Assembly: GCA_964368445.1 (NCBI GenBank)
Contig: CAYJAY010000007.1
Location: forward strand, 1 to 64,000
Source: CAYJAY01 sp964368445
Lineage (GTDB): Bacteria > Bacillota > Clostridia > Oscillospirales > Ruminococcaceae
Direction: 5' to 3'
Length of the DNA: 64,000 nucleotides
Both the position numbers and the translations under genes were made by a program. This document shows, piece after piece, positions 24,624 through 32,275 of this stretch. The notes beneath the pieces are model-generated. The model did not search any database. It saw only the letters and a program-made list of their open reading frames with translations, and was not told where the DNA came from. How positions within the stretch are numbered: the stretch's first letter is position 1; each line of letters begins with the position of its first letter.

Positions 24624-25871
24624 TTAATAAACCTTTCTCCCTCTTGCGTAAACCGCCGAAATGTTTCGTTCTCCCGAAAACAACATCATACGTTGTATTC
24701 TCTGTTCAAAGTCGATACCACCGCTTTGCAAAAGTTCGCTGTCGTCTATAACAACGGCGTCAAAAGCGTTACCGACACAAAAACCGGGTTTTTCTCCGAA
24801 AAATTTCTGTCCTTCACTTGTCGCAAGGTATAGCGCGTTTTTGTAGTCTATGCTCTTTTCTCCGAAAAGTGCTCCGCGAAGCTTTGAAACTTTAACGGCG
24901 AGCGACGCCGCGTCGAGCACCGAAAGCGACGTTCCGGCCGCTATGTCGGACCCCAGCGCAACGCTTATCCCGCGCGCAAGCATGTCGGCGACGGGGGCTA
25001 TGCCGCTTGTTATGTTCGCGTTGCTTTCGGGGCAATGGGCCACCAAAACGCCAAACTCTTTTATCATATCAAGTTCTTTTTCGCTACACGAAACACAATG
25101 CGCCATAATCGACGGCACGTCTTTTGAAACCAAACCATATATTTTATAAGCGTCAAGATAACACGTCGCGTTTGGTTCTAGCTTTTTAACCCATTCGATC
25201 TCGCTTAGGTTTTCCGATAGATGCGATTGCACAGGCACGCCGTATTTTTGCGCAAGTTCGCCGAGTTTTCCCATAAGTTCCCCCGAACATGACGGAACAA
25301 ACCGCGGGGTTATAATCGGTTTAATATTTTTATATTTTTTTGAAGCTTGGATAAATTTAACTGTATCTTCAAAAGAGCTCTCGCACGTTTCACAAAGATT
25401 TTCGGGCGAATTTCTATCCATGTTAACCTTGCCGACATATGCCGAAATTCCGCTTTGCTCCAAAAGTTCCATCAAAATCTCGGTCGATTTTAGATGGATA
25501 GAGCCGAATATACAAGCCTTTGTTGTGCCGTTTTTCACAAGATCTTTTATTAATTTCGGATAGATTTGTTTTGCATAGTTTGTGTCGTTATATTTCATTT
25601 CCTCGGGAAATGTATATTTCTCAAGCCACGGAAGAAGCGGAAGGTCTAACCCAAACCCACGGTTTGCATATTGCGGAGCGTGTAGATGCATGTCACAAAG
25701 CCCGGGTATGACAAGGGCGCTTTCAAAATCTTTAATCAATTCCCCGTCTATCGGAGTTTGCGAAATCTCTTTAACAACACCGTTTTCAACCTTTATAAAC
25801 GCGTCTTTCCGCACACGCAGTTCTAAGATTGTGGGACAGTCGATGAAATTCCCTTTATAAATGCCGTTCAC
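24624..25871 (-). CDS. guaD: Guanine deaminase
   Basis: 415 residues, GTG start. An amidohydrolase that converts guanine to xanthine and ammonia with a catalytic metal ion. The metal-binding and catalytic signatures are intact: PGLCDMHLHAPQYANRG (HxH, about 56-72), SHLSENLSEIEWV, MAHCVSCSEKE and ALGSDIAAGTSLS. The APQYANRG extension after the HxH is characteristic of guanine deaminase and distinguishes it from SsnA. It faces away from the xdhABC operon, with MITE and R2 repeats in the shared upstream gap. Xanthine produced here is a substrate for the two xanthine-dehydrogenase-type enzymes encoded nearby. Confidence 0.93.
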   Translation of the reverse strand: MNGIYKGNFIDCPTILELRVRKDAFIKVENGVVKEISQTPIDGELIKDFESALVIPGLCDMHLHAPQYANRGFGLDLPLLPWLEKYTFPEEMKYNDTNYAKQIYPKLIKDLVKNGTTKACIFGSIHLKSTEILMELLEQSGISAYVGKVNMDRNSPENLCETCESSFEDTVKFIQASKKYKNIKPIITPRFVPSCSGELMGKLGELAQKYGVPVQSHLSENLSEIEWVKKLEPNATCYLDAYKIYGLVSKDVPSIMAHCVSCSEKELDMIKEFGVLVAHCPESNANITSGIAPVADMLARGISVALGSDIAAGTSLSVLDAASLAVKVSKLRGALFGEKSIDYKNALYLATSEGQKFFGEKPGFCVGNAFDAVVIDDSELLQSGGIDFEQRIQRMMLFSGERNISAVYARGRKVY

Positions 25872-25915
25872 TTTTTTATAAACCCCTTTTGTTTAAAGTT
25901 AATAATTAATAGTTA

Positions 25916-25985
25916 TGGTGCGCCACTTCGTGGCGGTATTTGAATATGATTTTCGGCTTTTGGCGTTTCCATAAAATGGCGGACG
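25916..25985 (-). repeat. R2 repeat, inverted copy
   Basis: GCGCCACTTCGTGGCGGTAT to CCATAAAATGGCGGACG is the reverse complement of the unit at 19970-20045. It abuts the left end of the MITE-A copy at 25986. Confidence 0.75.
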
Positions 25986-26099
25986 TAGTGCCTTGTGTCG
26001 TTTAAAAATTTACATAAGTAGTTTTTCACTTGCCCTCTCAGTCAATCCGAGATTGACTGAGAGGGTAACTGCAAAAGTTTTAATTAACACAAGGTAGTA
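25986..26099. mobile_element. MITE-A, 114-bp copy
   Basis: The left end TAGTGCCTTGTGTCGTTT pairs with the right end TTAACACAAGGTAGTA. The core CTTGCCCTCTCAGTCAATCC and its inverted partner GATTGACTGAGAGGG form one hairpin; the middle hairpin of longer copies is missing. Confidence 0.75.
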
Positions 26100-26162
26100 C
26101 GGGAGGCAATGCATCTAAATTAAAAAAATTAGAAAAATCACACTCATCTTATAAAGTTTTGC

Positions 26163-26191
26163 TTGATAAGTTTATATTATCACTTTATAAT
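26163..26191 (+). promoter_or_regulatory. Promoter of the xdhABC operon
   Basis: TTGATA (26163-26168), 17-nt spacer, TATAAT (26186-26191). Transcription would start near 26198, giving an untranslated leader of about 205 nt before the small membrane-protein gene. I see no match there to the leader RNA found upstream of ssnA. Confidence 0.65.
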
Positions 26192-26402
26192 AAGAGAATA
26201 CAAGTATTTTTTAAAAGATTTGTTTAAAATTGATATTTTTATCTGCTTAAATTGGCGGTCGATCTTTTGTTAATGCTTTCTCAATTCGAATAGTAAATAG
26301 CACCAACAGCAAAATTGAAAGTTTTTTAAACGTCTGTGTTGTTTTGTTTGTTTCAAACGACGCAAAATTAAAATAGGAAAGCTTTTTTAATGGAGGATTT
26401 CA

Positions 26403-26648
26403 ATGGGCGAGAGCAACAATAGTAACGATAACAAATATCTAAGCTATGGCATTTCATTTGGCATAATTTTCGGAACAACCATCGCGGTTTTGGCATCGCT
26501 GATTTTTGATATCCAAATGTCGTACGCGCTTATGTTTGGCCCCGGCATGGGAATGCTTATCGGGCTTGTTATCGGAATGTTTATCGACCAAGACAACAAA
26601 ACAAAACAAGCAAAAGACGACACCAGCGAAAAAAACGAGATTAATTAA
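26403..26648 (+). CDS. Small two-helix membrane protein heading the xdh operon
   Basis: 81 residues with a good ribosome binding site (GGAGG 7 nt before the ATG). Two membrane helices (about 13-33 and 38-62), the second glycine-rich (GPGMGMLIGLVIGMF), are flanked by hydrophilic ends (GESNNSNDNK at the start, a KTKQAKDDTSEKNEIN tail). I recognise no family. It lies 31 nt upstream of xdhA on the same strand and downstream of the operon promoter, so it is co-transcribed with the xanthine dehydrogenase genes. A role in membrane association of the enzyme or in transport is possible but unsupported. Confidence 0.75.
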   Translation: MGESNNSNDNKYLSYGISFGIIFGTTIAVLASLIFDIQMSYALMFGPGMGMLIGLVIGMFIDQDNKTKQAKDDTSEKNEIN

Positions 26649-26679
26649 ATTTAAAATAAAAAATTGGAGGGTTAAAGTT

Positions 26680-28998
26680 TTGAGTGAGAAAAATTTTCGT
26701 TCGGTCGGAAAAAGTTTTAAACGCATAGATGGCGTTGAAAAGATAACCGGCAAAGCAATGTTTACCGACGACTATCTTTTAAACGACGTGTTAATTGCAA
26801 AGATAGTCCATTCCGAAATTGCAAACGGAGTCGTAAAAAACATAGACATCGAAGAGGCATTAAAGATACCCGGTGTCGAAAAGATAGTTACCTGTTTTGA
26901 CGTGCCAAACACCAAGTTCCCAACCGCAGGCCACCCGTGGAGCACCGACCCGTCCCACCAAGACATTGCGGACAACAACCTTTTGACCTCGCGCGTTAGG
27001 TTCTATGGCGACAACGTCGCGGCGGTAATCGCAACCGACAGTGTTGCGTGCGACAGGGCTATTCGCGCGATTAAAGTTGAATATCAAGAATATACCCCCC
27101 TAATAACTCCAGACGCGGCAATCAACGCAAAAGATGTGCCCCCAATCCACGAGGATTTCAAAGACAACATCTTGGCGGCAACTTCCTATGAGTTTGGCGA
27201 TTTTAACGAAGCGATTAAAGAACCGGGGCTTATAAAATTTGAAGACCAATTTAAAACCCCGATAGTCCAACATTGCCACATAGAAAACCCAATCTGCTAT
27301 GCTTACGAACACCGCGGCAGAATGGTTGTGGTGTCGTCCACCCAAATTCCCCATATCGTGCGCCGTGTCGTCGGGCAAGCTCTTGACATGCCGTGGGGCA
27401 AAATTCGCGTTATTAAGCCGTATATCGGCGGCGGTTTCGGAAACAAACAAGACGTTTTGTTTGAACCGCTTTGCGCATACCTTTCAACCGTTGTCGGCGG
27501 ACGTTGCGTTAAAATCGACACGACAAGAGAAGAAACTTTCGCGTGCACGAGGGTTCGCCACGCTATTGATTTTAAGATTACAAGTTATGTTCGCCCCGAC
27601 GGTCGTTTTGTTGCAAGGGCTCTTGAAGGGGTCTCCAACCAAGGCGGCTACGCGTCGCACGGCCACGGAATAGTTGCAAAGGCTTCCTCTGTCTTCCGCA
27701 ACGTATACCAAGACGAAAAAGCGACAAAAGGCGACGTTAAGACGGTGTTCACCAACACCGCTCCCGCCGGAGCAATGCGCGGATATGGCGTTCCCCAGAT
27801 AATCTTCGCTATGGAAAGCCATGTCGACGATATTGCAAAATCGCTTAACATCGACCCGGTCAAAATCCGCGAAATCAACATGATGAAAAAGGGATATATC
27901 GAACCATATTCAAAGGTTGAAGCGGTCTCTGTTGGGCTTCCCGAAGCTATCGAAAAAGGAAAAGCTCATATAGATTGGGACAAAAAAAGAAAACTTTACG
28001 AAAACCAAAGCGGCAACATCCGAAAAGGGGTTGGGTGTGCAATCTTTACATACCAAACCGCCGTTTGGCCGATATCAATCGAGGTTAGTTCCTGTCGAAT
28101 GTCGATGAACCAAGACGGAACGGTTCAACTTATAATGGGCGCAACCGAGATAGGCCAAGGCGCAGATACCGTGTTTTGCCAGATGGCTTCCGAAGCCACA
28201 GGAATTCCGTTTGAGGATTTCCACATAATGTCCAACCAAGACACCGACATTTCGCCGTATGATCCCGGCGCTTATGCCTCGCGTCAATCGTATGTTGGAG
28301 GAATGGCTATTAAAAAGACCGCCGAAATACTAAAACAAAAGATCTTTGAATACGCAGAGTTTTACAAAAACGTTAATGCAACCGAGCTTGATATCGACGG
28401 TCGAAACGTCATAAATAAATTGTCGGGCGAAGAGGTTGTGTCTCTTGCGGAACTCATGACCGAAGCATACTACAACCCCAATAACCCCCAACACATCGAA
28501 GCGTATTCAACCGCCAACTGTCAAAGCAACACGTTTGCTGTTGGCGCGTGTTTTGCCGACGTCGAAGTCGACATCTCGCTTGGAACGATTGAAGTTAAAG
28601 ACATTATAAACGTCCACGACAGCGGAAAGATCTTAAACCCGATGTTAGCGGAAATGCAAGTACACGGCGGCATGAGCATGGGGTTAGGCTATGGGCTTTC
28701 GGAACAACTTTTGTACAACGAAAAAACCGGCAAACCGCTCAACAACAATCTTTTAGATTATAAACTTATGACAACGCTCGACACCCCCGATTTAAGCGTT
28801 GCGTTTGTCGAACCATACGACATAACGGGGCCTTTTGGCAACAAATCGCTGGGTGAGCCGCCGACAGTTCCGGTCGCGGCGGCTATTCGAAACGCCGTTT
28901 TAAACGCAACAGGGGTTAAATTTAATCAAAATCCGTTGACCCCCGAGAGGGTTCTCGAAGGATTTCGCAACGAAGGGTTGGTGAAAAACTATGTATGA
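26680..28998 (+). CDS. xdhA: Xanthine dehydrogenase, molybdenum-binding subunit
   Basis: 772 residues from a TTG start with GGAGGG 7 nt upstream; the frame stays open further upstream, but that part overlaps the small membrane-protein gene. It carries the molybdopterin site that hydroxylates hypoxanthine or xanthine. Signatures are GKSFKRIDGVEKITGKAMFTDD at the start, KPYIGGGFGNKQDV, NTAPAGAMRGYGVPQ and ATEIGQGADTVFCQMASE, then DPGAYASRQSYVGG and GKSLGEPPTVPVAAAIRNAV, which holds the catalytic Glu. Its stop overlaps the xdhB start by 8 nt. Length is normal for three-subunit bacterial enzymes. Confidence 0.95.
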   Translation: MSEKNFRSVGKSFKRIDGVEKITGKAMFTDDYLLNDVLIAKIVHSEIANGVVKNIDIEEALKIPGVEKIVTCFDVPNTKFPTAGHPWSTDPSHQDIADNNLLTSRVRFYGDNVAAVIATDSVACDRAIRAIKVEYQEYTPLITPDAAINAKDVPPIHEDFKDNILAATSYEFGDFNEAIKEPGLIKFEDQFKTPIVQHCHIENPICYAYEHRGRMVVVSSTQIPHIVRRVVGQALDMPWGKIRVIKPYIGGGFGNKQDVLFEPLCAYLSTVVGGRCVKIDTTREETFACTRVRHAIDFKITSYVRPDGRFVARALEGVSNQGGYASHGHGIVAKASSVFRNVYQDEKATKGDVKTVFTNTAPAGAMRGYGVPQIIFAMESHVDDIAKSLNIDPVKIREINMMKKGYIEPYSKVEAVSVGLPEAIEKGKAHIDWDKKRKLYENQSGNIRKGVGCAIFTYQTAVWPISIEVSSCRMSMNQDGTVQLIMGATEIGQGADTVFCQMASEATGIPFEDFHIMSNQDTDISPYDPGAYASRQSYVGGMAIKKTAEILKQKIFEYAEFYKNVNATELDIDGRNVINKLSGEEVVSLAELMTEAYYNPNNPQHIEAYSTANCQSNTFAVGACFADVEVDISLGTIEVKDIINVHDSGKILNPMLAEMQVHGGMSMGLGYGLSEQLLYNEKTGKPLNNNLLDYKLMTTLDTPDLSVAFVEPYDITGPFGNKSLGEPPTVPVAAAIRNAVLNATGVKFNQNPLTPERVLEGFRNEGLVKNYV

Positions 28999-29878
28999 TT
29001 TTTCCGCTATATATCAAGCGACAAGCGTTAAACACGCTTTGGAGCTTCTCGACAAACATAAATCGGCGCACGTCCTCGCGGGTGGCAGCGACGTGCTTAT
29101 CAAGGCAAGAGAAGGACATCTTGCCGGCATCGAAGTTGTAAGCATATACATGCTTGACGAACTTCGCGGCATCTTTTTTGACCAAGACCAAAACATCGTC
29201 ATAAAACCGCTCACCTCGTTTTCCCACATCGAACAAAGCGATATTATAAAACAACATCTTCCGGCTCTTGCCGAGGCGGTTGGCCAAGTTGGTGGCCCCC
29301 AGATACGGAACATCGGCTCGATAGGCGGAAATCTTTGCAACGGCGTCACAAGCGCCGACAGCGCCTCAACCGTCATGGCATACGACGCGCTTCTTGAGAT
29401 AAGTTCAGTTAAAGGTCAAAGAACTCTTGATATCAAAGAGTTTTATAAAGGACCCGGAAAGGTTGACCTTAAAGAGGGTGAACTTTTGACCGCAATAATA
29501 ATTCCAAAACAAAGCTATCTTAATACATACGGAAAGTACATAAAATACGCCATGAGAAAGGCGATGGACATTGCGACGCTTGGATGTTCGGTTAACGTTC
29601 GACTTTCAAACGACAAGCAAACGGTGGAGCGCCTTAGAATTGCGTTTGGCGTTGCGGCGGCAACTCCGATAAGAATCCCAAAAACAGAACAGCTTTTTGA
29701 AAATGCAAAGCTTGAACCCGACATGGTTGAAAAGCTGGTTCAATCTGCTTTGTCCGAGATATCTCCACGTTCGTCGTGGCGCGCTTCAAAAGAACTTCGG
29801 CTTCAAATTGCGTCGGAAAACGTTAAGCGTGCGTTTGTGTCGGCGATTGAGCAAGCAGGCAAAAGTTTGAAAATATAA
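28991..29878 (+). CDS. xdhB: Xanthine dehydrogenase, FAD-binding subunit
   Basis: 295 residues of the CoxM/XdhB type, passing electrons from the iron-sulfur subunit to NAD through FAD. FAD-binding motifs are HVLAGGSDVLIKAREG (about 26-41) and QIRNIGSIGGNLCNGVTSADS (about 104-124). The C-terminal CO-dehydrogenase flavoprotein domain contains KYAMRKAMDIATLGCSVNVRL. It overlaps xdhA by 8 nt. The next subunit gene starts 172 nt further on because repeat remnants occupy the gap. Confidence 0.95.
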   Translation: MYDFSAIYQATSVKHALELLDKHKSAHVLAGGSDVLIKAREGHLAGIEVVSIYMLDELRGIFFDQDQNIVIKPLTSFSHIEQSDIIKQHLPALAEAVGQVGGPQIRNIGSIGGNLCNGVTSADSASTVMAYDALLEISSVKGQRTLDIKEFYKGPGKVDLKEGELLTAIIIPKQSYLNTYGKYIKYAMRKAMDIATLGCSVNVRLSNDKQTVERLRIAFGVAAATPIRIPKTEQLFENAKLEPDMVEKLVQSALSEISPRSSWRASKELRLQIASENVKRAFVSAIEQAGKSLKI

Positions 29879-29934
29879 TTTTCAAACTTTGTAAATGTTG
29901 AGAAATTTTCTTAAGTTACTTAAAAGCAGTAAAT

Positions 29935-30025
29935 GTGCAAATATTTCGGACAGGGGCAAGCCCTGTCCCTACAACCAATCTTTTTGTCAGGGGTGTAATA
30001 CCTTGTGTCAATCATAACTTTGCAA
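29935..30025. repeat. Repeat remnants between xdhB and xdhC
   Basis: Contains a GGACAGGGGCAAGCCCTGTC palindrome ending in CCCTAC, a TTGTCAGGGG fragment like the end of R1, and one MITE-A end (29992-30022: TAATACCTTGTGTCAATCAT) without its partner. They split an otherwise tight operon. Confidence 0.6.
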
Positions 30026-30050
30026 AATTAAAAAAGGAGCGTATATATAA

Positions 30051-30521
30051 ATGCAAAAAGTTATAGTTAACTGTACGATAAACGGAAAACCCGAACAGGT
30101 GCTTGTCGATCCGCGCGCGTCGCTTTCCGACATGCTTCGAAACGACTATCGTCTAACCGGCGTTAAAAAAGGTTGCGATGTCGGCGAATGTGGCGCGTGT
30201 TCCGTCATCATAAACAACGAAGTTTTTAATTCGTGTATCTATCTTGCTATCTGGGCAGAGGGTAAAGAGATTACGACGATCGAAGGAATAACCCCAAGCG
30301 ACGGAACGCTTTCCGAGATGCAACAGGCGTTTTTAGACGAAGGCGCGGTTCAATGTGGGTTTTGTTCTCCGGGATTTGTCATAACGGCAACCAACATGCA
30401 AAACTCTAACAAGACCTTTTCAAAACAAGATATTAAACGCGAGCTTTCGGGCAACATGTGTCGTTGCACAGGATATGAAAACATCGTTAAAGCGGTTGAT
30501 AAGGTTTTAAACAAAAATTAA
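30051..30521 (+). CDS. xdhC: Xanthine dehydrogenase, [2Fe-2S] subunit
   Basis: 156 residues carrying two [2Fe-2S] clusters. The ferredoxin-type cluster is GCDVGECGACSV plus a distal Cys (NSCIYL), about 42-64. The helical-domain cluster is QCGFCSPGFV and CRCTGYENI, about 101-145. This is the small electron-transfer subunit of the molybdenum hydroxylase made by the two genes before it. The name follows the E. coli XdhC iron-sulfur subunit, not the XdhC maturation factor. The strong ribosome binding site AAGGAG suggests independent translation after the repeat-filled gap. Confidence 0.95.
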   Translation: MQKVIVNCTINGKPEQVLVDPRASLSDMLRNDYRLTGVKKGCDVGECGACSVIINNEVFNSCIYLAIWAEGKEITTIEGITPSDGTLSEMQQAFLDEGAVQCGFCSPGFVITATNMQNSNKTFSKQDIKRELSGNMCRCTGYENIVKAVDKVLNKN

Positions 30522-30547
30522 ACCATCTTTAATAAGGAGGGATCAAC

Positions 30548-32260
30548 TTGAACAGTAACGAGCTAATAAACCTCATCGACATTGCGTCGGGAAGAAAAAA
30601 AGCCGAGCTTGTGCTAAAAAACGGCACAGTTCTTAACGTTTTTACAAACGAATGGATTAAAGGCGATGTCGCTATTTCGGGAGAATACATAGCCGCCGTC
30701 GGCGAGGGTTACAGCGGACAGCGCGAAGTTGACCTAACTGGAAACTATGTCGTTCCGGGGTTTATCGACGCGCATATGCACATTGAATCGACCATGACGA
30801 CCCCAAGGGGATTTGCCGGAGAGGTTGTCCCGCGCGGCACAACCACCATGATAATCGACCCACACGAAGTCGCAAACGTCTTTGGCATCAAAGGGGTCGA
30901 ATACATGCTCGACCAATCGCAAGGCATCCCGTGCGACATGTATTACATGCTTCCGTCCTGTGTTCCGGCGACATCGTTCGAAGACAGCGGCGCGGTGCTT
31001 AAGGCGTCAGACCTTGAAAAACTTATTAAACACCCAAAAGTTTTGGGGCTTGGCGAAGTGATGAACTATGTCGGGGTGTGCGAAGCCGACCGCGACGTCA
31101 TTGATAAAATCGAGCTGTTCCAAAACAAACCGATAGACGGACACGCTCCGTCGCTTACCGGAAAAAAACTTTCGGCATACTGTGTTGCCGGGGTTGCGAC
31201 CGACCATGAATGTGTTACGTTTGAAGAAGCCCAAGAAAAGATACGAAAAGGCATGAAAATCCTTATACGTCAAGGAACGGCGGCAAAAAACCTTAAAGCC
31301 ATTCTTTCGGGCGCTATCAAAGCAAACATGCCGTTTAAAAACTTCGCGTTTTGCACAGACGACAAACACATCGAAGACATAAGAAAAAAAGGGCATATCC
31401 GCGAAAACATCCGAGAAGCGATTAAACTTGGAATTGCCCCGGAAGAAGCTTATATAATGGCGTCTTACAACGCCGCAAGGTTCTATGGTCTTTCAAAAAT
31501 CGGCGCTGTTTCGGAAGGATATAAAGCCGACCTTGCGATAATCTCAGACCGCGACAAAGTCTATGTCGAACAGGTATATAAAAACGGTAAACAGACCTCA
31601 ACCGACATCCTGCCCATGAGGTTTGAAGACAGACCGACAGATGATTTTTTCAAAAAAAGTATAAATCTAAAAACGGTTGCGCTAAAAGATTTTGAACTTA
31701 AACTTAAAAGCGATGTTTGTGACATAATCGAGATTGTTCAAAGCGAAATTATAACAAAACGAATTAAAGAAAAAGTTCCGACAAAAGACGGATTGTTTGT
31801 GCCAAACCAAACCTATCAAAAAATTGCGGTGTTTGAACGGCATAAAAACACGGGTAAAAAAGCCGTTGCGATTTTAAAAGGGTTTAATGTAGACGGCGCA
31901 GTCGCTACCACCGTGTCACACGACAGCCACAACATCGTTGTTGTCGGAAGCTGTGACAGCGACATGCTTTGCGCTATCGAAGCTATCAAGCAACAAAACG
32001 GCGGATATGTTCTTGTTAAAAACGGCGAAGTGATAGGCTCACAGCCGCTTCCGATTGGGGGGCTGATGACCGACCAGCCTATCGACGAGGTTATCTCTAA
32101 CCTTTCAGACATGTTAAAAACCGCGCGCGAAATGGGGATTCCCGAAAACACCGACCCATTTATAACGCTTTCTTTCCTTTGCCTTACCGTAATCCCCGAG
32201 ATACGAATAACAAACAGATATCTTTGGGACAGCATAGACATGAAACCTATTGAAATTTAA
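30548..32260 (+). CDS. ade: Adenine deaminase
   Basis: 570 residues, TTG start with AAGGAGG 7 nt upstream. It converts adenine to hypoxanthine and ammonia. The amidohydrolase signature is VVPGFIDAHMHIESTM (HxH about 75-77), followed by PRGTTTMIIDPHEVANVFG, DGHAPSLTGK, TDHECVTFEEA and FCTDDKHIEDI with metal-binding Asp. The C-terminal adenine-deaminase domain includes TVSHDSHNIVVVG and PLPIGGLMTDQP. Full-length and intact. It lies 26 nt downstream of xdhC, so adenine breakdown is wired directly to the hypoxanthine-oxidising enzyme encoded before it. Confidence 0.97.
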   Translation: MNSNELINLIDIASGRKKAELVLKNGTVLNVFTNEWIKGDVAISGEYIAAVGEGYSGQREVDLTGNYVVPGFIDAHMHIESTMTTPRGFAGEVVPRGTTTMIIDPHEVANVFGIKGVEYMLDQSQGIPCDMYYMLPSCVPATSFEDSGAVLKASDLEKLIKHPKVLGLGEVMNYVGVCEADRDVIDKIELFQNKPIDGHAPSLTGKKLSAYCVAGVATDHECVTFEEAQEKIRKGMKILIRQGTAAKNLKAILSGAIKANMPFKNFAFCTDDKHIEDIRKKGHIRENIREAIKLGIAPEEAYIMASYNAARFYGLSKIGAVSEGYKADLAIISDRDKVYVEQVYKNGKQTSTDILPMRFEDRPTDDFFKKSINLKTVALKDFELKLKSDVCDIIEIVQSEIITKRIKEKVPTKDGLFVPNQTYQKIAVFERHKNTGKKAVAILKGFNVDGAVATTVSHDSHNIVVVGSCDSDMLCAIEAIKQQNGGYVLVKNGEVIGSQPLPIGGLMTDQPIDEVISNLSDMLKTAREMGIPENTDPFITLSFLCLTVIPEIRITNRYLWDSIDMKPIEI

Positions 32261-32275
32261 AACCGAGGTATTTTA

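Noticed and set aside
26506..26679. N-terminal extension of XdhA overlapping the small membrane-protein gene
   Set aside because: The extension has no resemblance to XdhA starts, and a TTG with GGAGGG upstream at 26680 gives the normal N-terminus.
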